DNA of 64,000 bases from Eublepharis macularius (Eukaryota > Chordata > Lepidosauria > Squamata > Eublepharidae): assembly GCF_028583425.1 (NCBI RefSeq), contig NC_072792.1:155130676-155194675 (forward strand). The letters are read 5' to 3'. The notes under the pieces were generated by a model. The model ran no database searches, was not told the origin of the DNA, and saw only the letters and a program-made list of their open reading frames with translations. A program made the translations under genes and the position numbers. Of the stretch, positions 22,430 to 34,233 are shown one piece after another. Each line of letters begins with the position of its first letter. The stretch's first letter is position 1.

Positions 22430-23345
22430 TAGAGGTGGACATGAACCGGGGAAAAACTACAGGCCATCAGGCCGTGGTCCATCACATTTCACAGACCATG
22501 ACCTTTTCACAGACCCACCCCAGTTTGCTGACCGGTTTGTCAGTCCGTGGTCCGTCACTTTCGGGGGGCTGTCAGCTGAAGCCAGCCTCACAGGGGAGCA
22601 CTCATTTCCATGCCCCTTGCAAGCGAGGGGCATGGAAACAGGCACTTTAAACCCTATGCCTTGCTTTAACTGGCAGGAGGGGAAGTCCCCGCTGATCAGC
22701 TGGAGCAAGCTGAGGGGTTTAAAAGTTAAAGTGCTCCTTTCTGCACAGCTTTCAAGCCGTGGGGAAAGGGGCACTTTGCAACCCCCCTCAGCTTGCTCCA
22801 GCTGACCCACAGGGGAGTCGCAGAGGGTCAGCTGGAGCAAGCCGAGGAGGTTTAAATGTTAAAGTGCCCCTTTCCAGGTGGCTTGAAAGCCACGTGGAAC
22901 AGGGTGCTTGCAACCTAGTGTGACTTGCTTCAGCTGTTCAGCTGGGGAGGAAGCTCTCCTGCCCATTAGTTGAAGCCAGCCCTGCAGGGGAGCACCTGTT
23001 TCCGTACCATTTGCAAGTGAGGGGCAGGAAAGTGGACACTTTAAACCCCGCACCTTGCTTCATCTGGCAGGCAGGGAAGTCTCCGCCTGTCAGCGGAAGC
23101 CAGCCCTGCCAGGTGGGGTTCCATGCTGCTTGCAAGTAAGGGACATGGAAATGGGTGCTTTAAACCCTGCATCTTGCTTCACCTGGCAGGTGGGGAAGTT
23201 CTGGAGAAGGCACGGACCAAGAAACTGGCCCAAAAGTTGTCAGATTGTGGGAAACACACATCCTATGACCCTCCGGTTCACAAACAGCAAACCTGGCCAG
23301 TCTGTGTCAAATTTTGGTTCGTTTTCTGATCTATGCCTACCTCTA
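22430..23345. mobile_element. hAT-type non-autonomous element with repeated modules
   Basis: Ends tagaggtggacatgaacc and (inverted) tagaggtaggcatagatc. Flanks are ctcctagg (22422-22429) and ctcctggg (23346-23353), 7 of 8 identical. The inside is built from repeated modules of about 110-130 bp containing cagctgaagccagcc, ggcatggaaa and actttaaacccc (near 22570, 22970 and 23095). Open frames here are by-products of these repeats; no transposase seen. Confidence 0.7.
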
Positions 23346-23353
23346 CTCCTGGG

Positions 23354-24762
23354 ACAAGATTTGTCATTCAGCAAAGAGTTCAGTTTTCTGAGAAAAACAA
23401 ACTTCTTTTTTTTTTAAAAAAAAAATTAATCTTGATGGCACAAGGTTTTAAAATAATTGTGCAAACTTCCCTGGCTCATAATACTCTTGAGGTAGTATCC
23501 TGCACGGTTTTCCTCAAACTGGGCAGTTCAGGCCCTCAGTCAATCTTGGTGCATGTTCGAAATATGATCAGCTCCTTTGGTTTTGATAAAACTACCCTGG
23601 TTGTTGAATTGGACTTGAGCTTCTTATGAATCCATGTATAAACACAACATGAGCTGTAGCCACTTTCACCATAAGAAGATCTATGCTGCTGAGAGTGGAA
23701 GAAGAGACAAAGCAGCCCAGTGATATTCTGCCTTTCCCTGTACCAGCACTACAGTTTCCAAGAGTCAGTGAGAAAATATACAAGCAACAAAAATGCTCAG
23801 ATCAGTTTGATAAATTCTTTCTCTCACACACTAGTTTGAATCTCATTACTTGTGGATAGCACATCTGCAGTGCCATTCTCAGCCAGGTTTTGAGTTCATG
23901 AAAGTCAGTGGTGCAGCTCAGTTTAGGACGCTGCTAAAACATCAGCATCTCAGCTGCAAACTTTTAAATGGATGGTGGCCTTACATGAAACATTTTGGCA
24001 GCTTGACCTAAGGCTGGTGTTTTATGGTGTGGGAGAAAACAGTCTCCAAATAATTTTCAGTAATGGACTACTAATGATAGCAACTTCGTGCCACACAGCT
24101 GGTGGAGATTTTTTTCCCTTTCCAACAGCCTGTGGCCCTGGCCAAATTGAGAGCTGTGAGTTCATTTTCAGCACTTCTCCATAGTCAATAGTATATTTGT
24201 CTTTCTTCTCTCACAGGGCTTCTTTCAAACAGCCTGCAGATGAGAATGCTGAGTCTGTTCCCTCCACATAAAGCAGAGGAAACAGGGAAATACAGTGTGA
24301 TGTAAACCTGATTGACAGAATATTGTGTGGAAGAAATAGGATAAATGGAACAGGACAAAATAACACGTAGAAAGCCGTTGCCCAAATCCAGCAGTCTCTT
24401 GAGGCACAGTGACTCCTGCTGTGTATATATGGGCTTCCCCATTCCACATTCACAGCAATGAAGAAGGCAGCTAGGAGTGCGGCAAATATGGACATTCAGA
24501 ACTGCCTCCTACTGATTTTCACCACTGACCCTACATATTTTTCCCATGTCCACCACCACTCCAGTCCCTGTACTGTTCATTTGCACAAGGGAGTCTGCTT
24601 TCTTCTCTGGATTTTGAAGCAGACACCAGGGGATGCAGATTAGTTGGACCCTTAATAAGGAAGATTATGTGTGCATCAATAATAGCCCCTGATGTAGAAT
24701 CAAAGAAGCAACCACTTCAGGGTTCTTTAATCCCCAGGAATTTAGAGAGGTGCCCTGACCTA
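23354..24762. other. Intergenic, no feature recognised
   Basis: An A/T-rich stretch follows the hAT element, with a T/A homopolymer near 23405-23427. Several overlapping short frames at 24185-24495 have no motif and are not supported. Confidence 0.4.
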
Positions 24763-24965
24763 TATAGCCCAGGTGAGTCTGATCTCATCAGATCTCAAAA
24801 GTTAAGCAGGGTTGGCCTTGGTTAGTAATTGGATGGGAGACCTCCAACAGAGATCAGGGTTGCAGAGGTTGGCAATGGCAAATCACCTCTGTTAGCCTCT
24901 TGCCATGAAAACTCTATCAGGGGTTGCCATAAGTTAGCTATGACCTGAAGGCACTTTCCACCACC
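24763..24965 (+). mobile_element. 5S-rRNA-derived SINE, near full length
   Basis: Head: agtctgatctcatcagatct, then agcagggttggcc and attggatgggagacct, all from 5S rRNA. Body: ggcaatggcaaatcacctct. 3' end: gccataagttagctatgac then cactttccaccacc. One of the best preserved copies in the window. Confidence 0.88.
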
Positions 24966-25082
24966 ATTCAGAGAGATACTACTTATAATAGATTTTTCCA
25001 TCTTTATCTTAAAGAAAAGTTCCATCATATTGGGTTTTTTTCTTATTCATTGTTAAGATCTTTTTTAAAAAATTCTAATCTG

Positions 25083-25200
25083 TTAGATCAAAAAGAGTCC
25101 AGTAGCACCTTTAAGACTAACCAATTTTATTGTAGCATAAGCTTTCGAGAATCAAGTTCTCTTCGTCAGATGCATGATACAAACTGGTCAAATACAGAAG
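25083..25200 (+). repeat. Dispersed repeat of unassigned class
   Basis: Contains gtccagtagcacctttaagac, then taagctttcgagaatcaag and cttcgtcagatgcatg. Closest relative in the window is 8617-8745. Confidence 0.65.
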
Positions 25201-26659
25201 AGGAGGAGGGAGAGGGGAGAGAAGGGGACATATATCAGAAGGGGACAAGATGCAGTTAGCGGGGAGGCAACCAAAACATTCCTTTGCTAGTAAATGTAAA
25301 CATCTCCTTTTGGTGTGGAGTCAGTTTGCCATGTTAGTTCGCCTAATCTGTTAGAAAGAGTTATGTTTCTGTATGCCAGATCTCCAGCAATGCTTTATTT
25401 AAGTAAAATTGCCACTTAAATCTCCCTTCGCAGTGCCAATAATTTGCCTCTTCAGAAATGCATTTTCACAACACAAAAAAACTTTTGTGTCTTGAGTACT
25501 GAAAATGTATTCGCAACATCTCACTTTTCCTTGACAAAGAAAGAATCCCAGCAGTGAGACAGCAGTCACTTATAAATAGTTATCTTTACAATGGAAACTC
25601 GAATAACACATGGGAAAACAGAATATACATATTTTTATTTAAGATTACTTCAAAGCTTTTTGAATATGAGATCTGTTTATAAAGCCGTTTAAAGGAATAG
25701 GCAACTGGAGCTGCCTTAAGATCAAATCATGTCAATTCAATATTCCTCCTAGAAGGGGAGGTGAAACGGACATAGCCTTTGGCAGGCAAAGAGGAAATTA
25801 AAATACCCTCTGAGGGGTGATCTCCCTAGCTCTGTAGAGAGGGGAAATTGACAATTCCGATCTCTTTTAAAACTCAGCTTTCCGGCTAACATTGCACTTC
25901 CTTCACGTGCTTCTCCTTGTGTAATCCTTGTAGTTCGGCTCTGAGTGGAGCATTGATCTGTCTAGAAGAACAGTATATAAGCACAGTTATTATTAAAGTA
26001 TAAATGAAGTAAATAAATAAATCTGTAAAGTATCGGGCTGAGCAAGGATAAAAAACAACAGTGAAAATATGCAATCCTCTGAACTTTAAATTTTATACTT
26101 ATTCCAACAATGTTGTTGCTAGTATGGACTAGTTATTCTTGAAGTTGCAGCAGTTAAAAGTTCATTTTTACCTTGGTTCTCAGAGTATGGAACTTATCTG
26201 CATTGTTTCTCAACATGTGTCAAGACGGAGTCCCTAGGTTTGAAGAAGAAGATAAATAAAGATAAGAGCAACAGAGTTTCTCCTTTGCATCCTGAGATTG
26301 AATCCTGGGATTTTATCTTCTCCCCCTAGGAGCTTGTCCACCTCTGGTCAATCCTGATCTTTTTGACTCAAGAGGAAGAAATACATTCTAGGCTTAAGTC
26401 TTTCTCAGTCTCTGCCTTTTAAGTGTGACAGTCTAGCAGAAATAGATGGTTAACCTTTTGTTGTATTCCAGCCACAGCTATTTGCATCTCTAAGCACTGA
26501 AGAGCTTAGTGCTTGGGGGACTGATGACTCATCCCTGCACCTTTTTTCTCTTTGCCACCTACAGACTTGCAGCAGGGCTTCTGTACTTGGACAGACAGCA
26601 GTCCTCATTATGAAATATCAACAAGATCTGTAGAGACCTTGGCCGCAATAGGCCTAAAT
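25201..26659. other. Intergenic, no feature recognised
   Basis: GA-rich near 25200-25235, otherwise unique-looking. No gene seen. Confidence 0.4.
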
Positions 26660-26788
26660 AGCAAATACCTCCTGGGTCCCTCAGTGGGGTGGGGGATCTC
26701 CCACTCCCACCCTCCACCCACTGCCACCACTCACCTAGCCAGCAGGGGGAATCTGCCTGCAGGCTCAAAAAGATTGGAGACCCCTGGT
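26660..26788 (-). mobile_element. hAT/MITE fragment
   Basis: The right border, read on the minus strand, is caggggtctccaatctt, similar to the left end of the element at 60159. The inside (ccctcagtggggtgggggat) resembles the hAT MITE at 18.1 kb. The left end is uncertain. Confidence 0.45.
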
Positions 26789-27001
26789 ATACAGCTTTCT
26801 GCCTCACTTCCTTAATCTGATCTCTTCTTCCTAACTTCCCTGCCCTCCACTTCACCTCCTCTTTCCAATCTGCAGCTTGCTTAGAGAGAACCTTAATCCG
26901 ATAGCCTATTTCTCCTCCTAACCTCTAGTCCCATCCAATCTGGGGACAGTGTATACTCATAACAGCAGAAGAGAGGGTTTCCAATTCTGGGACAAGTCAT
27001 A
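26789..27001. other. Intergenic, no feature recognised
   Basis: Pyrimidine-rich DNA; no supported feature. Confidence 0.35.
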
Positions 27002-27011
27002 GAAGAATATG

Positions 27012-27215
27012 GTGGAGGAAAGTGCCATCAAGCCATAGCTGACTTATGGCAACCCACCCACTCCCTTGCTGGGGTTTCTCAGGGCAAAAGACTAACCTCT
27101 GTAACCCTGTCTTCTTTGGAGGTCTCCCATCCAATTACTAACTACAGTCAACCTTGCTTAGGTTCCAAGATCTGATGAGATCAGGCCTGCCTGGGCTATC
27201 CAGTTCAAGGCCACG
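27012..27215 (-). mobile_element. 5S-rRNA-derived SINE with target duplication
   Basis: Full-length inverted copy: 3' end gtggaggaaagtgccatcaa, box C region ggaggtctcccatccaat, 5S head gatctgatgagatcaggcc. It is flanked by gaagaatatg at 27002-27011 and 27216-27225, a 10-bp target-site duplication expected for LINE-driven insertion. Confidence 0.9.
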
Positions 27216-27225
27216 GAAGAATATG

Positions 27226-28065
27226 TGTACCTTAAAAGGAACCATGTTTGGTAGAATTTTTCTGATTTGTCAATTGATTCCTTATTCCCCAATTGTTTGG
27301 TGATCTTGCATTTATCTAATTCTTTTAGCATGGTATGTTCCCTCAATCGAGTGTATTGCATTACTTTTTAATCTGCCTATGTTTCCTTGCCTTTTCTCTG
27401 TTATTGTATATGTTCAATAAACATCCAAAACTGTCTCCCTTTTTCTCCTCTCACTATTCCACCTGAGATACGGTTCTAAGTCCTTTACTACATTCATGTA
27501 CCCCCCCCCTTGCTCCCCTGGTAACTCCAGCAATGAGCGCAAACAAATGTTGTAATAGATGCAACTAATAGCCCAAGACAGCGGGGCTGGGGGGGGGGAG
27601 CCACATTGCAAGACAGATGGTACCATGCCTCCTCCTTTCCCCCCATCAGTAAAGAAGATAATTGTTTTGGGTGTTTTGTACCCAGATGTGTTTCACTATC
27701 CAAGTGCACATTGATATCTGAGATATGTGTGTAGTTCATGATCCATTGAATTAATTTTCCTATGAAAATCTTTCCTGAACAGGCCAGTGATTTTATGGGC
27801 TCTTTGTCACATTGAATGGTGTCTTTGAAAAATAACCTGCATATTAAAAAAAAATCAAAAGCTTCCATGTCAAAGAAAATGTGTACAGATTTCACCATCT
27901 GAAAAGCAGAATGACAGACTTCAGGCTGACATTCAACAGGAGCCATTATCTCTGGAGGGATTCCTACATAACATTATTTTTCTATGTCTTGTGAGAAGTC
28001 AATTGGGCTTGAGTCCAGATAAGTCTCTTTAGCTATACTGTAAATCCTTATTAGGACGGAGAAAT
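27226..28065. other. Intergenic, no gene seen
   Basis: Contains C-runs near 27500 and G-runs near 27590. The 150-aa frame at 27494-27946 on the minus strand shows no recognisable motif or splice context. Confidence 0.4.
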
Positions 28066-28469
28066 ATTCTTTCTCTCCCTGTGTTTTGTCTCTGGTCTTA
28101 ATCAGTTAAGTGGAGGCTGTAGTTGCAATTTCTACTTTAAAAAATAGTAGAAAGATCTTTCTCATCTGCTGTTGCTTGTTGGAGTAAGACTTTGCAGTGC
28201 AATCCTAAACAGAGTTACACCCTTCTAGTGGATTTAGAAGGGTGTAACTCAATGGATTTGGAAGGGTGTAACTCAATGGATTTGGAAGGGTATAACTCAA
28301 TGGATTTAGAAGAGTGTAACTCTGTTTAGGATTGCACTGCAAAGTCTTACTCCTACAAGCGACAACCGATGAGAAAGATCTTGCTACTATTTTTTAAAGT
28401 AGAAATTGCAACTACAGACTCCACTTAACTGATTTAAGACCAGAAACAAAACACAGGGAGAGAAAGAAT
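28066..28469. repeat. Long near-perfect palindrome with tandem-repeat loop
   Basis: The left arm (28066 to about 28230) and the reverse complement of the right arm (about 28305 to 28469) agree over roughly 165 bp with only scattered mismatches. Shared blocks include ttctttctctccctgtgttt, ttgcaatttctactttaaaa and gcagtgcaatcctaaacaga. The loop has a 24-bp unit (ggatttggaagggtgtaact + caat) repeated from 28230 on, about four copies, the last merging into the right arm. No coding capacity and no clear target duplication. Confidence 0.85.
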
Positions 28470-29972
28470 TTGACATGTACAAGACTGAAACTAACACCAG
28501 CCCCTCCCCTTGTACTATTATGGAAGGGAAAAAAGACAGGCATCTTCTATTTGACTGTGTTTTTTCCCTATGTGGCTAATAACAGCACAGGAAAGCTCTT
28601 CCAATCAGCAAAGCTGCAGTGGGGCAAGGATTCAATGCCCCCCCCCCCCGCCATCCCCTCATAACCCCGATTCAGATTATGATCTCAACACACAAAGCTT
28701 CTATTTGGCTTTTTTAAAAAAGATGATCCATTCATTGATTCCCAGCATCATATCTGATCTGACCCCCAAGTAAAGTTTTCTGTGTTTAATGATACAGCTA
28801 ATCAGCCAAGCCTTTCTGTTTATCAAAATTGTTTTAAGGCTCTCTTAACAAAGTAAAATGAAATAAGACAACAACCCATTGTTCCAGGAATAATGACTCC
28901 TTGGAGATTCAAGCATACTTACCTTTATTTGCTAAAATTAGACTGACTGCATGCATATTTATAGTGTGTTGATTCATTAACTCTAAGGGGAAAGAAGCCA
29001 GAATTTCGCTATTGAAACAAGCTGCTTTTGCATTATAAACATGGATAGTGTGACGCTCAACTGATCTTTACATCATTTGTTTAAATGCTACATATGCCCA
29101 GTCCAGCTGTTTGCTGTTGTCTAGCTATATGAACACATTAGCTCCTCCTGCACAGTTCCATTTCCATAGATCTTTCATCCAGCAGGGCATTTGGAAGCAG
29201 TGAAATTGGCAAGCAGAAGCAATTCCAGAGGATTTCAGTGTCATATGCATGGGGTTGTCAACACTTTGTTATTTTGCTAAACTGACCATTAAAATTACCT
29301 ATAAGGATAACTTATGTGTTCTGAATTGCAAGACATGATTACAAAATGTATGGGGGGAAATGCAAACTAGCCCCAGTTACTGGTGAACTGCAAATAATCA
29401 AAATGCAACGGTGGCCTTACCCTACAGAGCAGGCAGTATCTTACCTTAAGTTGAAGGAAATTACTCCAACTTAAGATTCCTGCACCTTTGGAGGAAGAAT
29501 ACCTTAAGTAATTAAGAAGGCTTCAAATTTTGCTTAGTGGAGTGGTAGGACACAGGGCAGTGTCTGAGATCATATTTAAATCTGACCCAGGCTCAGATTC
29601 CAATGTTACTTTTCCTTGCTCAGGTCTAAAAAATGTGTCTGGGAACTAGTGGGGGACATTTGGAACACTGGCACACGCAGCTGGCAAAGCTCCTTGAAAA
29701 TGGGCTACGGCTACCAATGGTGCAAAACAGACTGACCTCTTCCAAAGTTCCATTTTGTTACACTGCAATTGGATAGCTTTTAGCAATTAGTAAGGCCTGT
29801 CAAACAGAACTGCTCTTTGAAGAATTTTGCTCATCAGTACATTATTTATATAGAGTCCTTATTGCTTTGCCCCTTCTCATCAAAGTATACAGGCACCTTT
29901 CTAGCGTTTATTCATTTCCTTTATTGAAATTAAACCCTAGTTTCTTAATGAAGTAAGTTATCAAAATACATA
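28470..29972. other. Intergenic, no feature recognised
   Basis: C-run near 28640, otherwise unique-looking, A/T-rich DNA. No exon or RNA gene supported. Confidence 0.4.
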
Positions 29973-29986
29973 TAGTTATTAATATA

Positions 29987-30290
29987 GGTGAAGGTAAAGG
30001 TAGTCCCCTGTGCAAGCACCAAGTCATTACTGACCCATGGGGGGACGTCGCATCACGACGTTTTCTTGGCAGACTTTTTATGGAGTGGTTTGCCATTGCC
30101 TTCCCCAGTCATCTACACTTTACCCCCAGGAAACTGGGTACTCGTTTTACCAACCTCGGAAGGATGGAAGGCTGAGTCAACCTTGAGCCAGCTACCTGAA
30201 CCTGAACCTGGCTTCTGCCGGGATTGAACTCAGGTCATGAGCAGAGCTTGGCTGCAGTACTGCAGCTTACCACTCTGTGCCACAGGGCTC
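29987..30290 (-). mobile_element. Sauria SINE with 14-bp target duplication
   Basis: Inverted full-length copy. The 3' tail (tgcaagcaccaagtcattac) is at its left, the core (ggctgagtcaaccttgagcc) in the middle, and the head (gcttaccactctgtgccac) at its right. It is flanked by tagttattaatata at 29973-29986 and 30291-30304, identical on both sides. A clean insertion. Confidence 0.93.
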
Positions 30291-30304
30291 TAGTTATTAA
30301 TATA

Positions 30305-31024
30305 AATCCTACAAAAACAGAACACAGAAAGGTAATAAGAATTAGATTTGCTAACATTTCCTAATTAACTCTAAGTTTTAAACAATCAAAGTTTCTTAGA
30401 AATGCATTAAGATTCCCATAGCATACAATGCAAAGATAAAATCCTCACCTAGATTCCCATGAGATTTCTTCCAATCAGAACTCTGAATTTGCATGTTTTA
30501 TAGGTTATCATAAGCAAATATCTAAGATCTGTTCATGTGATAGCATAAGCAAACTATGATTGATTTGATACTTCATTTCTATTGTATAACCTTCTAATTA
30601 GCCCAAAAATGACATTATACCCAACCTGCAAAACAAAACTATACATCTGTGAGAAATGACAGAAAGAGAAGTTGGTAGATCACCATTGGTTCATTTTCTA
30701 ATAGAAGAACATTAATCTAGATAGTGTCCACTATTTTTAATTAGCTGTCAAAGAGGTTTTGGTAACCTGTTTTGGTTACCTAACATTCTGAAAAAAAACA
30801 CACAGACAGTTCAAGCAAAGGTGAGAAGCTCACACAGTTATTTAACAATAAAGAACTTCCATTTCTTTCAACAAGCCTTGAGTGTGGACTTTTCCCCTAA
30901 GGTAACACCTTCATCTTTCACTATGCATAAACCAGCTCTAAGCTAACACTTATATCCTATGTCAGATTTCCCTTGGTTTTCATCCTTTCTTTGCCATGGG
31001 CAGTTAACATAGTTTAATGGATGC
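30305..31024. other. Intergenic, no feature recognised
   Basis: A/T-rich; no supported feature. Confidence 0.4.
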
Positions 31025-31305
31025 AGCAATAGGGCTGCCAGACAGGAGTATTTGCGGGGTGGAGATCAGGGGAAACAACATCATGAAACTCTGTGACATC
31101 ACTTCTGGGTGAAGTGACATCATGCCATCTCTCTATGCTCTATGAATTCCTCTAATCTCTATGGTTTTAACTGTATCAATTGGGGGAATTCCTAGAACAT
31201 AGCACAATGCCATGATGTCACTTCCAGGTACTCACCCTGAAGTGATGTCATGGCATTGCATGACATCATCTCTACCTTCAGTTTTGCTCCTGCCACTCTA
31301 TTGAG
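31025..31305. mobile_element. GGTTGCCAG-related MITE
   Basis: Starts gggctgccagacagg. The interior alternates tgacatcacttctgg-type and reverse-type phrases (acttccaggtac, gaagtgatgtcatgg), forming internal inverted repeats. The right end is unclear. Confidence 0.5.
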
Positions 31306-32175
31306 TGAAGGTGAAGACCAGAACAGTGGGGACAGGAGGTCTATGCAGCAGGGAAGACACAACTCTCTGTACCTTTTAACAATCTACTAGGCTGCATTGT
31401 ATGCTCTGTCGGAGCCCAAGCATTTCTACAAAGGATGCTCAGGTGTAGCTCTGGGATTTTGTACATCTGCCTCTCATAGTGAGGGACCCTGAAGCACACC
31501 TCCAAGTTTTGGCATTCCTTCTTTTGGTTCCACCACCACCCCACCTGAACATGGTCAGAACTAAGCGATTGCCAGTTTCAGGATTCCTAGAAAAGATGGC
31601 TATGGTTTGTAAGATAGTAGAAGTGATAAAGGTCTTTCCTAAGTCCTGAGGGGAAAAATACATCAGTTCTACTCACCTGCTTTTTTGATATACGATGCTT
31701 GTTTTCATTGCCTTACAAACAAGACAATAAAGACAGACAGATTGATTTTCAGTAATAAAGAAAAGAGGCAAAAGTAGTTTGAAAAAGAACAATTTCTCCT
31801 TTTCAGAACAAATTCCTACTTGCCAACAATGTCAATGAGAACTCTAAGAGGAGTGGTAAGCTTTCTCTCAGAAATGTGAATAGAAGTTCTGTCAACAGAT
31901 GTCACAAGTGACGTAGCTCTTGATAAAGTCATTCTCTCCACAGAGTCTTCTCCCAACAGGAAATTCAGATCCAGTTCTGTGTAACCAGACAATAAGATTC
32001 ACCTTATATGATGAGGAATTTGTGTTTCAAGAACATGAGCATGACCTCCTCAGTAGTAATGAATAGCTAAGGAAGGGCAAAAGCCAGCAGGAAAGTTCCA
32101 CAGTTGTTCCACAGATGCTGATGGCAGGTAATTTCAGAGTTCTGCGACAGTCATCTGGCTGCTACCAGGTTCATA
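31306..32175. other. Intergenic, no feature recognised
   Basis: No exon, RNA gene or clear repeat. Confidence 0.4.
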
Positions 32176-32183
32176 GGCGTCTG

Positions 32184-32438
32184 CAGGGCTTTTTTTCTGG
32201 GAAAAGAAGTGGTGGAACTCAGTGGGTTGCCCTCGGAGAAAATGGTCACATGGCTGGTGGCCCCGCCCCCTGATCTCCAGACAGAGGGGAGTTTAGATTG
32301 CCCTCCACACCATGGCTCGGAGGGCAATCTAAACTCCCCTCTGTCTGGAGATCAGGGGGTGGGGCCACCAGCCATGTGACCATTTTCAAGAGGTTCCGGA
32401 ACTCCGTTCCACCGCGTCCCAGCTGAAAAAAAGCCCTG
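32184..32438. mobile_element. hAT-type hairpin MITE
   Basis: Ends cagggctttttttc and gaaaaaaagccctg are exact inverted repeats. Flanks ggcgtctg (32176-32183) and gccgtctg (32439-32446) match at 7 of 8 positions. Internal arms of about 68 bp (aaatggtcacatggctggtg ... gtttagattgccctcc) are almost perfectly inverted around a 12-bp loop near 32309. The whole element can fold into one hairpin. No coding capacity. Confidence 0.85.
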
Positions 32439-32446
32439 GCCGTCTG

Positions 32447-33109
32447 GCATCATGGATACTGTGGGTGTACCAATTACCTTGATTTCATAATCCCTGAATC
32501 TTCTGGAGAAAGAGAAGTTCACAAATACAATAGATAAATAAAAGAACCTCCATCATCAAGAACAGGCTTTGTATAGTTTATGCTTCAGTATTTATTTTTT
32601 AAAAATCAGCACCGCTAGGATTTGCTTATAAGGAAACTACAAAGAAGTGGTCTCTTTTGCATTCATTTTTCTTTTCTAACGTGCCATGGTTACCACTCTG
32701 TCATCCTGAACTGCTACCTCCACAAGAGCATTACATACTTAAGCAAGGCTGAATCACAGCAGTTGTACAGTCATCCTCAGGAGTATTGTTCAGCAAAGGT
32801 GACAAATATGAAAATAGTTTGAGAAGATCTGACGGAGCTTTTGAATATATTCCTGCAGCAGCTCCAACCGGTATAAGACAAAACAAAGAGGACAGGTGGA
32901 ATGAGACCTACTATTTAATCTGTTATGACAGTAGGATTGGGTGGGAACTTGCTCTTTTAGCTTTCTTATGTGGATGTTAGTTGGTAGTAAGCACGGAGCA
33001 ATGCTATGCTATTTAGACACAAGTGGGTTTAGAGAATAAAGGTATTAGTTGTAAACATTTTTCAATAGCTGCCATATTGGTTAGCAGATTGTATCTTTCT
33101 AGCAACTGT
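32447..33109. other. Intergenic, no feature recognised
   Basis: Unique-looking; no gene seen. Confidence 0.4.
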
Positions 33110-33235
33110 CATATAAGAAAAACCATGCCAGATCAGAACAGCGGTCCATCTAGGCCAGCACCCTGTCTCACACAGTGGCCAACCACTTACTCTGGAGGGT
33201 CAACAACCAAGCATAGAAGCTGAGGCCTTCCCTTG
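33110..33235 (+). repeat. Dispersed repeat fragment
   Basis: Contains ccagatcagaacagcggtcc and ctgtctcacacagtggccaa. Relative of 16977-17040. Class unknown. Confidence 0.5.
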
Positions 33236-33329
33236 GTAGTAAAGGGGAATTCAAAGTTTTACAGCCTCTGAGCACCTGACATTCTGCCCCCCCGAAGATC
33301 AATTGTGCCCCCCCCCCAGCTTCCCCCAT

Positions 33330-33700
33330 CAAACAAATGGGGCAACTGGACACATATTGAGAAATGTCTTTCCTCATTCCTGGCCACCAGAATTGCCTTT
33401 GTGTTAAATGCAACGTTTTTACGAACTTGAAGTGCCCTGCTGTTTTGTCATTGTGGCATTTCTTCAGCACCTCCCCCCTCAGGGCTGCGGGTATGTACAA
33501 TTTGCCCTGTTGGTACCAGCATCTATCCTCCCCCTTCTCCAGAGAATCTTGCAAACCCTTCTCCCCCTCCTTTTCCTCTTCTGTTTTGACTGTCTCCAGC
33601 CAGGAGTTCGATGGGAGGGCAAGGAGGTTTTGTGCTTGCCTGCATGTTAACACTGCCTTGGGGAACCTATATCTGCATGATACTTGTCTGTAGTCACCAG
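33330..33700 (-). mobile_element. Ty3/Gypsy LTR-retrotransposon fossil (integrase part)
   Basis: On the minus strand the segment encodes the N-terminal zinc-binding (HHCC) region of a Gypsy-type integrase, with motifs AGHFKFVKTLHL, RQFWWPGMRKDI and SSCPICL. The acidic linker that precedes integrase in Gypsy polyproteins lies upstream of it. Neither the rest of pol nor gag was found nearby, so this is a broken remnant, probably old. An inverted copy of its upstream end lies at 33807-33856. Confidence 0.8.
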
Positions 33701-34221
33701 TCTTAGCAATCTGTAAGGATACCAGGCAACTCTCAAGAGACTTCACGAGTAAAAATTCTTTATTGATAAGATGCCAGTATCATACACTTATGCCATCTTT
33801 GCTAGGACTGGCAACTACAGACAAGTGTCATGCAGATATAGGTTCCCCGAGGCTACTCTTAATTCCACCCCCCTTTCTTCTAACAGTTGTCTAACTCTGC
33901 ATTCAGGAAAACAGGCTGTGTGATTCATGGACTACTCAAGGTCAAACAGGTTCCCAGGCTCCTAGACTCGGGACAGATTACAACAGGAACAAACACCTTC
34001 CATTCCCAGTTTCCCACCCCAGGTTCAAACACCCCAGAAACACCCCAACAGCATCAGCTTCAGCTGCAGGGGAGTATTGACAACATGGAGATTCTCTTTA
34101 GTCACCATGGCTAGCAGCCATGAATGGCCTTATCCTCTATGAATTTACCTTATGTAAATCCTACAAAGGATTTATATATCAGTCCTCAAAATATAGTCTG
34201 GGAATTAACATTTCTTCCATG
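33701..34221. other. Intergenic, possibly more Gypsy remnant
   Basis: Positions 33807-33856 are an inverted near-copy of 33655-33702. The rest has no recognisable coding sequence. Confidence 0.4.
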
Positions 34222-34233
34222 TATGTATGACTA

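Noticed and set aside
27494-27946. 150-aa minus-strand ORF
   Set aside because: No motif, no splice context, and an internal homopolymer run; treated as chance.
28230-28325. CRISPR-like array
   Set aside because: The 24-bp units are contiguous without spacers, in a vertebrate genome; it is a tandem repeat in a palindrome loop.
33168-33746. 192-aa host protein with zinc finger
   Set aside because: The zinc-binding part is a Gypsy integrase domain and the C-terminal part reads into an unrelated dispersed repeat; it is a fossil.
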